Below are positions 51,074 through 60,466 of a DNA stretch of 64,000 nt, piece after piece. The DNA is from Sphingobacterium sp. UBA5670. Its GTDB lineage: Bacteria > Bacteroidota > Bacteroidia > Sphingobacteriales > Sphingobacteriaceae. Made by a program: the position numbers and the translations under genes. The stretch lies in assembly GCF_002420705.1 (NCBI RefSeq), contig NZ_DIIM01000003.1, positions 329,923 to 393,922 of the forward strand, written 5' to 3'. The notes under the pieces were generated by a model, which did no database searches, had not been told where the DNA came from, and saw only the letters and a list, made by a program, of their open reading frames with translations. Position 1 is the first letter of the stretch; every line of letters begins with the position of its first letter.

Positions 51074-51850
51074 ATGAACAACAAAAATTTAAACCTGCTG
51101 GTACTATTTCTTTTCTTCGGAATATACTTTATCCTAGACTATTTGTTTTTTGCGACAGTCCAATCCAGGATTACCAACTGTGTTCACAATAGATTCTTGG
51201 GACATGCGCTGACGTATTCAACCAGTCTTTTACCGCTATTTTTAGGGGCAATGCTGCTAAAGCCAATGGGCCCAACAGGACTCCTTGACAAGTTCGGTTT
51301 GAATCGATCTTTTATACAAGGAATTTCTTTTGGAATGTTAACGACTTTACCCATGTTTCTGGGCTACGCCTTTAATTTTTCCTTTAATCGTCATATAGAT
51401 CCCAATTTTTTCTTAATCAATAGTGTGTCGTCAGGTTTTTTTGAAGAAATAATCTTCCGCGCATATTTTTTTGGTTTAGTCTTTCGATATACCCGGCTGG
51501 GCTTCATTCCAGCTATTTTCACAACATCGATGATTTTTGCTTTTTTGCACCTGTATCAGAGTCAAGATTTAGGGGAGCTGGCCCTAATTTTTGGAATTAC
51601 TTTCTTGGGATCTATCCTGTTCTCCTGGCTGTACGCAGAATGGAAATTCAATCTTTGGGTGCCCATAGCATTGCATATTTTTATGAACTCCGTATGGATG
51701 ATCTTTGATGTTGCAGATACGGCTGTAGGAAATAAATGGAGTAACTTTTTTCGTTTCTTTACGATTGCTTGTGCAATCGCGTGGACCATCCTGCAACAGC
51801 GAAAGACTGGTTTAGAGATAAAAGGAAAAAAACTGTGGTTAAAAGATTAG
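51074..51850 (+). CDS. CPBP family intramembrane protease (second copy)
   Basis: 258 residues with about eight membrane spans. CPBP motifs: FFEEIIFRAYFFGLVFRY (EExxxR) at about 125-142, His in FAFLHLYQSQD, and His-x3-Asn in LHIFMNSVWMI. It shares only the motifs with the CPBP gene at 15358. The pairing with a membrane LytTR regulator recalls bacteriocin-immunity and quorum-type loci in which a CPBP protease and a LytTR regulator travel together, but no peptide gene was found here. Confidence 0.88.
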   Translation: MNNKNLNLLVLFLFFGIYFILDYLFFATVQSRITNCVHNRFLGHALTYSTSLLPLFLGAMLLKPMGPTGLLDKFGLNRSFIQGISFGMLTTLPMFLGYAFNFSFNRHIDPNFFLINSVSSGFFEEIIFRAYFFGLVFRYTRLGFIPAIFTTSMIFAFLHLYQSQDLGELALIFGITFLGSILFSWLYAEWKFNLWVPIALHIFMNSVWMIFDVADTAVGNKWSNFFRFFTIACAIAWTILQQRKTGLEIKGKKLWLKD

Positions 51851-52023
51851 TATTCTTCTTGTTATAATTGGGACTTGAGGCAACTAATGCGTCGTATAAG
51901 CTCTTTCTAATCTTAAAAATGAGGGTCGCAACCTTTGTTGTAATGATCTAGCGAGTATTGTCTCTCGAAGAATACCTGAATACCGGTATTTTTTTTGGCA
52001 TGGGAATGGCTAACTTGACCTTT

Positions 52024-53154
52024 ATGAAAAGACTTATATTTTTATCATTTTACACGGTTATTGGAGCTGCTGTTTGCTTTAGTATTTTGAGTTGTAGTAA
52101 TCGTACGAAGACGTCAGAGAAGGCCGTCGCGGATTCTTCCAAGCTTGAGGCAGCTTCTTTAAAAGATTCGGTAGGTTCTGCTAAATTCCCGCCTTTGCCA
52201 ATTGATTATGATAAGACCAAAGTTTTGGAAAATATGTACGTTGTTGACCGTGCTGGAGTAGAATTCAGACAAGGAGCAGCAAAAGATGCGCCTGTATTGG
52301 GGAAATATCCATATGGGACCAAATTGGATATTATAGGGGAAGAGGGTGAATGGTTTGCGATCATGGATCGTATTCAACGTGATTATAAAGGAGCTAACGG
52401 TGAAACAGGTGATATCACACAATGGGAAAAGGTCTATGTAGCCAAGTCTAAGCTGGGCAAACAGGACAAAATCACAATTTCACCTAAGGAATTGAATTCG
52501 ATTGTTTCCATAAATGTAAACGGCAAGGAAACATATTACGAGAAAGGCCACGCGTTGGATCAATACCTCCATCTGGAATTGATTGATGAACAGACCTTTT
52601 TGGCTGCTCAAAAGACAGCAAAAGATTATTTGATAAAGGACACTTTGTCTTATACAAAGAATGGGAAGATTTTGGAACTACCTTTAACAAACGGGAAAAA
52701 GCTGACGTTTACAGATAAGGACATTGACAATGAGCTTGAATCTCGTTTCTTTTATAAAGGGCATTATGATTTTCTAAATGCTTTTGCTATTGAAGGGAAC
52801 TATTGGGAAAGTGCTGATGTACGGCTTTTTGATCGACAGGATGGGCATCTTATTGTAGAATGTGGAGATTACCCCCTCTTTTCTCCTGATCTTAAGTACT
52901 TGGTTACGCTGCATGCTGATCCCTATGAATCTACCGGTGACTTACAGCTCTTCCACGTGAAACAGGGAAAAGTGACGCCTATGGTTTTTATCAGTTTTAA
53001 AGAGTGGATGCCCACCTGGAAGCCTGAATTGATGTTCTGGGGCAAAGATGGATCTATCTATACTGCTGCCAATCATGTCAACGGTTATTGGGGGGAGGAT
53101 GGTTCCTTGAGTGATAGAGCCCAATTTATCAGAATTAAGATCCTGAAACACTAG
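52024..53154 (+). CDS. SH3-domain lipoprotein
   Basis: 376 residues from ATG 52024, where a lipoprotein signal begins (MKRLIFLSFYTVIG... LSCS, Cys about 24); the longer TTG-started frame adds 22 residues before it. A bacterial SH3 domain lies at about 55-105 (VDRAGVEFRQGAAKDAP, GTKLDIIGEEGEWFAI). The rest (110-376) is a beta-rich region with no known motif (LEVLRLFDRQDGHLIVECGDYPLFSPDLK-type strands). Function unknown. A parS-like sequence lies within at 52949. Confidence 0.8.
   Translation: MKRLIFLSFYTVIGAAVCFSILSCSNRTKTSEKAVADSSKLEAASLKDSVGSAKFPPLPIDYDKTKVLENMYVVDRAGVEFRQGAAKDAPVLGKYPYGTKLDIIGEEGEWFAIMDRIQRDYKGANGETGDITQWEKVYVAKSKLGKQDKITISPKELNSIVSINVNGKETYYEKGHALDQYLHLELIDEQTFLAAQKTAKDYLIKDTLSYTKNGKILELPLTNGKKLTFTDKDIDNELESRFFYKGHYDFLNAFAIEGNYWESADVRLFDRQDGHLIVECGDYPLFSPDLKYLVTLHADPYESTGDLQLFHVKQGKVTPMVFISFKEWMPTWKPELMFWGKDGSIYTAANHVNGYWGEDGSLSDRAQFIRIKILKH
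52949..52964. promoter_or_regulatory. Third parS-like site, inside a coding gene
   Basis: TCTTCCACGTGAAACA matches TGTTNCACGTGAAACA except at the second base. It is embedded in the SH3 lipoprotein gene (codons for LFHVKQ). parS sites are often found within genes, so location is no objection; a single copy makes it less sure than the pair at 4.8 kb. Confidence 0.6.
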
Positions 53155-53296
53155 AAATGGCCATAAAAGTCGTTTTTATCGATTTCATGTGACGCGGTTA
53201 GTTATGTGAATGGGATTTTTTCTGTTTTAAGTAAAACTATTCTACAGGGTACCTGTTGTATTCCATAAAATAGATTATAGTTTGTAATTTAGCTGG

Positions 53297-53773
53297 ATGA
53301 AACTAAGAACATTGTCATTATTTATTATCCTTTCATTATTTGTTTCGTATTCCATGGCACAGGAACAGCCTTGGAAACAACATAATAAATGGATCTGGGG
53401 TCCTTCGGTGGGTTATCAGTATCAAAATGGTAATTTTCTGAAAGTTTCAGGCTGGGGCTTGTTCGCTCCTAACGATTTTCAATATATGAAAATTGATGCC
53501 GGGGCCAATTTCAGCTGGATGGAAGGTAAAACGACTATCATTCCCGAACTAGGGTTTACCTATTATTTAAATGATTTTGTCCTCTTCCCTTTTGTAAAAG
53601 CGGAACTTACACCTTATACAATTACCCCCAAGATAGGTGCGAGTCTTTTCTCTATCGTTGACCTGGGTGTTGGGTACGGATTTGATTATAACACGAAGAA
53701 AAATTTTAAGCCTATAGATGGAATTACAGTATCAGTAGGCGTGAATATTCCGTTAAATTTTCATATTTACTAA
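53297..53773 (+). CDS. Small outer-membrane beta-barrel-like protein 1
   Basis: 158 residues with a signal peptide (to YSMAQ, about 21). Mature part consists of amphipathic strands ending in aromatics (WIWGPSVGYQYQNG, KIDAGANFSWMEG, IIPELGFTYYLND, FPFVKAELTPYTITPKIGAS, DLGVGYGFDY) with a C-terminal strand NIPLNFHIY ending in an aromatic, like an eight-strand barrel. No named family is recognised. A paralogue follows 5 bases later, so the two are co-transcribed duplicates. Confidence 0.75.
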   Translation: MKLRTLSLFIILSLFVSYSMAQEQPWKQHNKWIWGPSVGYQYQNGNFLKVSGWGLFAPNDFQYMKIDAGANFSWMEGKTTIIPELGFTYYLNDFVLFPFVKAELTPYTITPKIGASLFSIVDLGVGYGFDYNTKKNFKPIDGITVSVGVNIPLNFHIY

Positions 53774-53778
53774 ACAAG

Positions 53779-54240
53779 ATGCGAAATAGGGCTATATATT
53801 TTCTTGGCACACTTATTTTACTGACACTTGGTTGCAGCGTTAAAGCGCAAGACTATTTAATTGGCCCTACCTTGAGTTACCAATTCCAGAAAGGCAGTAT
53901 AATAAAAACAGGAGCTTATTTCGCTTTCCCCTTTATTGGGGATCATATTCTGCGGGCAGATGCAACAGCTAACTTTACTTGGACGCAAAAGAAGTTTGCC
54001 GTGATTCCCGAGGCTGCGATAACCTATTATCCTCAGACCTATGTATTAACGCCCTTTTTACGTGCGGAGGTCACTCCTTATACCGTTACACCAAAATTGG
54101 GGATCAGTTTGGCAACTTTACTGGATCTTGACTTTGGCTATGGATTCTCCATCAATGATAAAAAGGACTATAGACCGATGAAAGGCTTTGCGGTTTCTCT
54201 CCGCTTTAGTATTCCGCTAAACTACAGAATCAATATGTAG
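53779..54240 (+). CDS. Small outer-membrane beta-barrel-like protein 2 (tandem paralogue)
   Basis: 153 residues with signal peptide (to VKAQ, about 24). It parallels its upstream neighbour strand by strand: IGPTLSYQFQKG, RADATANFTWTQ, VIPEAAITYYPQ, LTPFLRAEVTPYTVTPKLGIS, DLDFGYGFSI, FSIPLNYRI. The shared PYTxTPKxG core marks duplication, while the outer loops have diverged. No function known. Confidence 0.75.
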   Translation: MRNRAIYFLGTLILLTLGCSVKAQDYLIGPTLSYQFQKGSIIKTGAYFAFPFIGDHILRADATANFTWTQKKFAVIPEAAITYYPQTYVLTPFLRAEVTPYTVTPKLGISLATLLDLDFGYGFSINDKKDYRPMKGFAVSLRFSIPLNYRINM

Positions 54241-54368
54241 CACGCTTCGCTTTCCTCTTTGAGCTCGTATTACCATGGAGCGTTTTCACAACAATACCAC
54301 TTTTTTACTTCCTCCATTTGATGGGAAGTCCACTTTAGTGACGAATAACTTTTGGCAACCCAGTTCGA

Positions 54369-55118
54369 TTATTTGTCAAGCCAATTTTTGAAAGCAGCAA
54401 CTTTTTCACGAGAGACGATGAGCTCATCCGATTCATAATGTTTTAGATATATTTTCAATCGCGCATTGGAGTGTATCGCAATATTTTTGATGGCGTCAAA
54501 TTGAACAATTGTGCTCCGGTTGATTCTAAAAAAATCTTTAGGTGACAGCTGCGGTGTTAAGGCGTCCAATGTCTGATCTAAAAGATAGTTTCCATTTTCA
54601 TTGCTGTAGAGGTAGGTACCTTTGTTTTCACTGTAAATGCATTCTATCTGCTGGGTTGTTATCACTTTTAGACTTTGGCCAATTTTGATGGTAAAGCGTT
54701 CTTTATACGACTGTGCGGTATTTTTAAACAATGTTTCAAGAGACGTTAGGTCAAACTGGGGACTGGGACGTCTATATTGGATAAACTTTTCGATAGCGTT
54801 TTCCAATTCTTCATCTTCAATAGGTTTCAGCAGATAATCAATGCTATTCTGTTTAAAAGCCCTTAATAAGTACTCGTCAAATGCTGTAGTGAAAATGATG
54901 GCCGAATTGGGTTTTACCTGCTCAAGGATATCGAATGAAATGCCATCGGCGAGCTGAATGTCCATAAATAGCAGATCAGGTTCAGTATTTGACAGAAACC
55001 ATTCGATGGATTCTTCCACGGTCTGCAGTACGGCAGATACATTGTAACCGAGGGCCTCCAGTTTTCTTTGTAGAAATCTTGCCGAAGGGAGTTCGTCTTC
55101 TATAATTAATATTTTCAT
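54369..55118 (-). CDS. LytTR response regulator
   Basis: 249 residues. Receiver 2-115: Asp8-Glu9 region, phospho-Asp53 (LLFMDIQLADG), Thr78, Lys98 (YLLKPIED). The LytTR DNA-binding domain at about 140-245 has IGQSLKVITTQQIECIYSEN, FFRINRSTIVQFDAIKNI and LIVSREKVAAFKNWL. It is the partner of the LytS-type kinase gene 111 bases upstream and would bind paired direct repeats near target promoters, possibly its own TonB-receptor operon. Confidence 0.94.
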   Translation of the reverse strand: MKILIIEDELPSARFLQRKLEALGYNVSAVLQTVEESIEWFLSNTEPDLLFMDIQLADGISFDILEQVKPNSAIIFTTAFDEYLLRAFKQNSIDYLLKPIEDEELENAIEKFIQYRRPSPQFDLTSLETLFKNTAQSYKERFTIKIGQSLKVITTQQIECIYSENKGTYLYSNENGNYLLDQTLDALTPQLSPKDFFRINRSTIVQFDAIKNIAIHSNARLKIYLKHYESDELIVSREKVAAFKNWLDK

Positions 55119-55229
55119 TGTTTATCTTTCATGCTTATTGATCATCTTTTATGGAGATGATCTTGATATAGCTCCTGAAATGCGATCCTTGATGACCGGT
55201 CGTATATGTTTATTTCAGGGCAAATTTTT

Positions 55230-56297
55230 TTAGGCAACTATTTCAGCCATAATCGGCAATCCGACAGAAAATGCAGTATCGCTTTCCTGAATGTTTACAG
55301 GCAAACTGGATAATATCTTATAACGATCCTGAATATTTTTTAAACCAATTCCTGAGTTGCCATGGAGTACTTTCTTTTTCTGAAGATTATTTTCCACATA
55401 TAGATAATCAGCATTCCGATAAATCTTCAGAAAAAGTGGTTTTTTTAGGGAAATAACGTTGTGTTTAATCACATTCTCGATCAGCAATTGAAGAGAAAGC
55501 GGTAAAATAAATCCCTTATTTTGCTCTTCGCTAATAGCTAGATCGATCTGAATGCCGTCTTCGAAACGCAGGCTCAGAAGGTTTAAATAAGCTTTTGAAA
55601 ATGCGAGCTCGTCTTGTAGTGAAACAAGGCTTTTATCTTTCTGTTCCAGCACATATCGGTAAATTTTAGAAAGATCAGTCGTAAACATACTCGCTTTTTT
55701 GGGGCTTTCCTCGATTAATCCATTAAGTACATTCAGGCTATTGAACAAAAAATGTGGGTCCAATTGATTCTTCAAGGACTCAAATTGCGCTGTTATTTGC
55801 TGTTTCTCTTGCTGCGTCTCTTTGATCTGGTAATCTTTAAATCGCTTGTAAAAATAGAAACCAAAGAAAACCATCGAGATAAAAAGAGAAGTAATTGCGA
55901 TTTGAAAGTAATAGGCAATATGTTGCTGACCGACAAAATCATGAAATCTTTTTAGAAAGTTTTCGTTGTTTTTTACCGTAAATAGATCCGAGAAAAAAAT
56001 GTTAACAGAAAACACTACAAGTATAGATAGTACAATACTTCCAGTATAAAAAAAGACCATTTTCTTTCCAAAATCCTTTGTGTTCGGATACTTATTAGAG
56101 GCCCATTTGGATAGGTATCCATTGCCCAGGAAAAGAAAAAAGCCATAGAATAGCCCTCTCAACATGTTCGGGTGAAGAACAATTGAAGTCCACGGCGTAT
56201 TTTTATATTGCAACTTGGCCACAATCACGAAATAGATGCTTACGACCAAGCTCGCTAGTAATGCCTGTAATATGGCTTTAAGTAGTACTTTTTTCAC
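55230..56297 (-). CDS. LytS/YehU-type sensor histidine kinase
   Basis: 355 residues. Four membrane spans (about 8-28, 45-62, 78-102, 128-150) with no large periplasmic domain, then His_kinase (PF06580) with His182 in QLDPHFLFNSLNVLNG, N box LQLLIENVIKHN and glycine box GNSGIGLKNIQDRY. This class signals through LytTR regulators, as encoded next. It begins 6 bases after the TPR-like gene. Confidence 0.93.
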   Translation of the reverse strand: MKKVLLKAILQALLASLVVSIYFVIVAKLQYKNTPWTSIVLHPNMLRGLFYGFFLFLGNGYLSKWASNKYPNTKDFGKKMVFFYTGSIVLSILVVFSVNIFFSDLFTVKNNENFLKRFHDFVGQQHIAYYFQIAITSLFISMVFFGFYFYKRFKDYQIKETQQEKQQITAQFESLKNQLDPHFLFNSLNVLNGLIEESPKKASMFTTDLSKIYRYVLEQKDKSLVSLQDELAFSKAYLNLLSLRFEDGIQIDLAISEEQNKGFILPLSLQLLIENVIKHNVISLKKPLFLKIYRNADYLYVENNLQKKKVLHGNSGIGLKNIQDRYKILSSLPVNIQESDTAFSVGLPIMAEIVA

Positions 56298-56303
56298 AAA
56301 GTG

Positions 56304-56918
56304 TTATTTGCATTCTTTTACCAGTTGTTCTGCCCGATCCTTACCCCAAGACGGCCCAAATGGGACAGTAACTTTTTCTTCATCGAATAAAGATAGTGCT
56401 TTCTTCACATCCTCGCATTCTTTGCTGGTATCTTGATTGAAATATTTTTTAGCATTCATCTGAAACTCTGCAAGTCCCAATACAGCCCGGGGATTATTGG
56501 GGGCTATTGCTAGCGCCTTTTTATAAAGCCCTATAATGCTAGGTGACAACTCTTTCGCTTTTGTCATAGGATCTGTGATCATCAGTGCTGTTTTGTTCAT
56601 TGCCCGCAAAACAAGCCATTCTGAATTATTGTCCTGAGCTGTTGTGTTCAGAATCTCTTCTGCCGATTGGATATATTTTGCTTGCGTTTCTTTGTTTTTC
56701 TCCCTGAAAGAAGCTGTCGTTAGCACCATTGCTTGGTAATATGCCGGAATCCAATTGTTCTTTTCTACCTGAGCAATACGCTCTAAAAGAGCTGCCGCTT
56801 TTTGCGTCTCTCCTGATTGCCATAATCCCATGGCTTGTCCCATACTTTTTTCAAAATTGCCCTGTGCAAATGTGGTGCTGCTTAGTAAGCAGAGGATTGC
56901 AATAATAAATGATTTCAT
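56304..56918 (-). CDS. Exported TPR-like protein
   Basis: 204 residues: signal peptide to TFAQG (about 20), then helical repeats of TPR type (GQAMGLWQSGETQKAAALLERIAQVE, IGLYKKALAIAPNNPRAVLGLAEFQM). Cysteines near the C-terminus (Cys about 165 and 203). Likely periplasmic. It precedes the kinase gene by 6 bases and follows the TonB receptor gene by 146 bases, so it may link receptor occupancy to the kinase (inference). Confidence 0.75.
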   Translation of the reverse strand: MKSFIIAILCLLSSTTFAQGNFEKSMGQAMGLWQSGETQKAAALLERIAQVEKNNWIPAYYQAMVLTTASFREKNKETQAKYIQSAEEILNTTAQDNNSEWLVLRAMNKTALMITDPMTKAKELSPSIIGLYKKALAIAPNNPRAVLGLAEFQMNAKKYFNQDTSKECEDVKKALSLFDEEKVTVPFGPSWGKDRAEQLVKECK

Positions 56919-57064
56919 GATTTCTCGTTTTATATTAAATATATTTTAATGTTTGCTGTAGCTGATTTCTCGCATATCTAACAGTAATGAAGTTCGTCAT
57001 AAGTCTTGTCAAGTAGCAATAATGCTGGATGAACCGACATATTTTTGCGATGAGTTGTTGAGTT

Positions 57065-59212
57065 TTAGAGATTGTCCAATTGATTTTCTTTTTCGTTTTT
57101 GCTGATCGTCCAGAAATAGCCTAAAAAGACAAAACGCTTTGCTGTTGGAACGATGGGTCTACGGTCATATATTCCCTGTGAATTTGGTCGGTCTGCATAC
57201 TGATATCCATAAATTGGAGCGGCACCAAGAACATTGCTGACGGAGAAATGGATAATTTTTTGCTGGCTGTAGAGAAACGACCAGCTCATGGAAAGATTAT
57301 TATAACCTTTTGTTCGTCCATTCATGAAAACCGTTTGGTTAGGATCATTGTAATTTCTGCCGGATACAAAGGAATTTGTCAGACTGAGCTGTGAGCGAAG
57401 GCTAGCAAACCAGTACTTTCCAACAAGGTAAATACTGTGTTTATACACGTATGGAGGAGTAACCGTGGCAGGATAATTAGCTTCATTTCTCTTGCTATCG
57501 GTATACGAATATGAAATCCAGTACTGGAGATTTTTGATGCTGCTGGTATTTTTATAAAATAGGTCAAAGCCTTTTACCTTACCGTTTCCGGTATTGTCGT
57601 ATTGGCTATCGTACCTTGGTGTCATACTATTGTATTTAACCAAGTTGCTGTATTCTTTGTGGTACGCTTCTATGCGAAGTAGATGGCCCGCCCGTTCATA
57701 GAAATAATTGGCGATGTAGTGGTTGGCCTCCAGCCAGTCAAGCTTTGGGGCATATTTTAATACTGGAGTAGCAGCTTGTTGATGAAATGAGCCATAGGCA
57801 ATGGAGAGCTGGGTATATTTATTCAATGCGTATCCCAAAGAGGCCCTCGGTTCCAGCGTATTCTTTTTCTGAAGATTGGATGAAGTTTCCCGTAATCCGA
57901 TTTTTCCGATTAGGTTTGGTAGGATACCGAAAGTGGTTTCAGTAAACAAAGAGGTCATCTTACTATGGTACCCATAGTTGTAGTCAAGGTTTTGACGCTG
58001 GTATTCTTCTTGATAATTATTGTCAAAATATTCTATGCCCCCGATACTTTTAATTTTATTATTCCAGATTTTGCTCAGTACCCCCTTTATGTGAAGACTC
58101 TTTTCTTCGTTGGGCAGGAAAATATCGTCATAATGCAGCTTATCGGTGAGATAGCCTAGACCGATACCAGAATTGAACGTCCACCGGTTTCCCAGATTCT
58201 GACTATAGGTAATATTAGCATATGAATTGTTGGATTTCTTTTTCAATGGGACAGGCTGTTCATAGTTGATGTCAGCTTGATAAAGCCCCATATCTTCAAA
58301 ATTGTAGGCGCCATAGATATTTAGGAAACCTTCTTTGAACTGATGACGATAGATCATTTCTCCAGAAGCATTTTCATAAGGTTTTGTCCATTTAATGTCG
58401 GGTGTAATTATTTTTGAATAAGGTTTTAAGTTTGTGTAGCTACTGTTAAATGTCAACGAGTTTTTCCCCCATTGTAGAGTGTGTCCCAAACCCAATCCGA
58501 CGGAAGATAATGAAAGCTCCGTTTTTGGCTGTTCAATCTTATTTTCGGTGTTTAGCGCTAAAATACTGGATAGCGCATTACCAAATTCTGCTGAATAACC
58601 CCCTGTAGAAAAATTCACTCCCTTAAATAACATAGGAGAAAATCGGCCCCGGACAGGCACCTCATTGGGTGTGGCGGTATAGGGTTGAGCAACTCTGATT
58701 CCATTGATATAAGTCTGTGTTTCGGAGGCATCCCCACCGTGAACCATCAAGCGACCATTTTCTCCGGCGACCTGTGCACCGGGCAACGTCGCTAACGCAC
58801 TGATGATATTGCCCATGCTTCCTGCCGTGGTGACAATGTCCAATGGGCTCATTACCGTGTTTTTTCCGGAGCTATTGGCTTGTAGAACACCTGCTTGGAT
58901 TGTGACTTCCTGTAGTCGATTCTCACTTTCTTGCATGTGAATAATCAGCAATTCTTTCTGGGGTAGCTGGATAGGCTTGCTATAGGTTGGTAGACCCACA
59001 ACGGACGCTTTTATGATTTTAGCCCCCTGTTCATTGGTTTCAAAAATGAAGTTACCAAGCGAATCCGTGGTGCCGCCATCGTAGGTTCCTTCAATATAAA
59101 CATTGGCTAAATAAATAGGCTTGCCGTTTTTGCCGAGCACTTTCCCTTTTAGGATAGACTGTGCGGATACGACGGTTATACTTAAACATAGTAAGGTTAA
59201 TAGCAGCTTCAT
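57065..59212 (-). CDS. TonB-dependent receptor with CarboxypepD_reg domain
   Basis: 715 residues. Signal peptide to VSAQ (about 18); CarboxypepD_reg-like domain 20-95 (LKGKVLGKNGKPIYLANVYIEG); plug at about 100-210 (GSMGNIISALATLPGAQVAGENGRLMVHGG, YINGIRVAQPY); 22-strand-like barrel to the C-terminus. No paired SusD homologue is present, so it is not a typical polysaccharide system. It heads the receptor, TPR, kinase, regulator group on the same strand. The C-terminus ends in a charged tail (KNEKENQLDNL) beyond the last barrel strand. Confidence 0.92.
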   Translation of the reverse strand: MKLLLTLLCLSITVVSAQSILKGKVLGKNGKPIYLANVYIEGTYDGGTTDSLGNFIFETNEQGAKIIKASVVGLPTYSKPIQLPQKELLIIHMQESENRLQEVTIQAGVLQANSSGKNTVMSPLDIVTTAGSMGNIISALATLPGAQVAGENGRLMVHGGDASETQTYINGIRVAQPYTATPNEVPVRGRFSPMLFKGVNFSTGGYSAEFGNALSSILALNTENKIEQPKTELSLSSVGLGLGHTLQWGKNSLTFNSSYTNLKPYSKIITPDIKWTKPYENASGEMIYRHQFKEGFLNIYGAYNFEDMGLYQADINYEQPVPLKKKSNNSYANITYSQNLGNRWTFNSGIGLGYLTDKLHYDDIFLPNEEKSLHIKGVLSKIWNNKIKSIGGIEYFDNNYQEEYQRQNLDYNYGYHSKMTSLFTETTFGILPNLIGKIGLRETSSNLQKKNTLEPRASLGYALNKYTQLSIAYGSFHQQAATPVLKYAPKLDWLEANHYIANYFYERAGHLLRIEAYHKEYSNLVKYNSMTPRYDSQYDNTGNGKVKGFDLFYKNTSSIKNLQYWISYSYTDSKRNEANYPATVTPPYVYKHSIYLVGKYWFASLRSQLSLTNSFVSGRNYNDPNQTVFMNGRTKGYNNLSMSWSFLYSQQKIIHFSVSNVLGAAPIYGYQYADRPNSQGIYDRRPIVPTAKRFVFLGYFWTISKNEKENQLDNL

Positions 59213-59474
59213 TTTTCTTTATTTTTTTTCAAAGATGAATTGAAGTAAGCGCTCCTGCGAAAAAGAGTGGATGGAATGTCAAAATATCATGACGAATTGC
59301 AGGATTCCAACTTTATGCTGTAAATTGATGTCGGAAAACAAAATTTCCTCTAAAATAAGTTCTCCAGTGAAGCGTAATAGATTGCTTTTATATACTATGC
59401 AGTTATATTGGATATAAGAGACAGTTTATTTTAATTTGATATTGAAATAAGAGTTTAAAATTAAGTCAGAAAAA

Positions 59475-60443
59475 ATGCGAATAACCATTTTAGATGACTA
59501 TCAGGATGCTGTCCGAAAGTTGGACTGTTTCAAAATTCTTGATGGTCATGATGTCCAAATATTGAAACAGTCCTATTCAGATCCGGCTTTACTGGCTGAA
59601 AAATTAAGTGATACGGATGCATTGGTGCTCATCAGAGAGCGTACAAAAATCACAGAAAGCCTGCTGTCTCAGCTTCCCAAGCTAAAGCTAATTAGCCAGA
59701 CGGGCAAAATTTCAAACCATTTAGATTTGGCGGTTTGTAGTCGCTTCCACGTGGCTGTTGCCGAAAGTATGGGCTCTCCCATTGCTCCAGCTGAATTGAC
59801 TTGGCTTTTGATTATGAATGCCCTTCGTGGTTTGCCTCAGGCGCTTTGTGATATGAAGAAAGGTTTGTGGCAAACAAACATAGGAGAATGTGTCTCTGGC
59901 AAAACAATAGGGGTATGGAGTTATGGGAAAATAGGGAAGCGAATAGCGCAGTTTGCTAAGGCTTTTGGTGCCCAAGTAATTGTTTGGGGAAGCGAAAATT
60001 CACGCGAGCAAGCTGTGAAAGATGGCTTTTTGGCTGCAGCCAGTAAATCCGATTTTTTTCATTTTTCAGATGTGGTAACTCTACACCTCAGGTTGGTACC
60101 TGCGACACGAGGTATCGTAAAGCTCGAAGATCTCCGGTCGATGAAGCCGACGGCACTTTTTGTCAACACTTCTCGTGCTGAATTAGTCGAAGAGGGTGCA
60201 CTATTGACGGCACTCGAAACAGGTGTTCCGGGGATGGCTGCGGTAGATGTCTATGAGTCCGAACCAATTTTTGACCCTAACTATCCATTATTGCAGCTGC
60301 CAAATGTGCTTTGTACGCCACACATTGGCTATGTAGAGAAAAATGGTTATGAACAATTATTTAGACTTGCCTTTGAGAATATTGTCGCCTTTTTCGAAGG
60401 CGCCCCACAACATATAGCCAACCCCGAAGTACTGACCCGCTAA
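59475..60443 (+). CDS. D-2-hydroxyacid dehydrogenase family protein
   Basis: 322 residues. Catalytic residues of the family are Arg234 (NTSRAELV), Glu263 (DVYESEP) and His283 (CTPHIGY). The nucleotide loop reads GVWSYGKIGKRIA near 146-158: the first Gly of GxGxxG is Ser (SYGKIG), a departure. A partner of NAD(P) in reducing a 2-oxoacid is expected, but the substrate is unknown. It lies 23 bases upstream of the AONS-like gene, so the two are probably one transcript. Confidence 0.88.
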   Translation: MRITILDDYQDAVRKLDCFKILDGHDVQILKQSYSDPALLAEKLSDTDALVLIRERTKITESLLSQLPKLKLISQTGKISNHLDLAVCSRFHVAVAESMGSPIAPAELTWLLIMNALRGLPQALCDMKKGLWQTNIGECVSGKTIGVWSYGKIGKRIAQFAKAFGAQVIVWGSENSREQAVKDGFLAAASKSDFFHFSDVVTLHLRLVPATRGIVKLEDLRSMKPTALFVNTSRAELVEEGALLTALETGVPGMAAVDVYESEPIFDPNYPLLQLPNVLCTPHIGYVEKNGYEQLFRLAFENIVAFFEGAPQHIANPEVLTR

Positions 60444-60466
60444 TTAAATGAATCGGCAATACATAG

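Noticed and set aside
59744..59757. CTTCCACGTGGCTG, parS-like core in the dehydrogenase gene
   Set aside because: Only the central CCACGTG is kept; both outer halves differ from parS.
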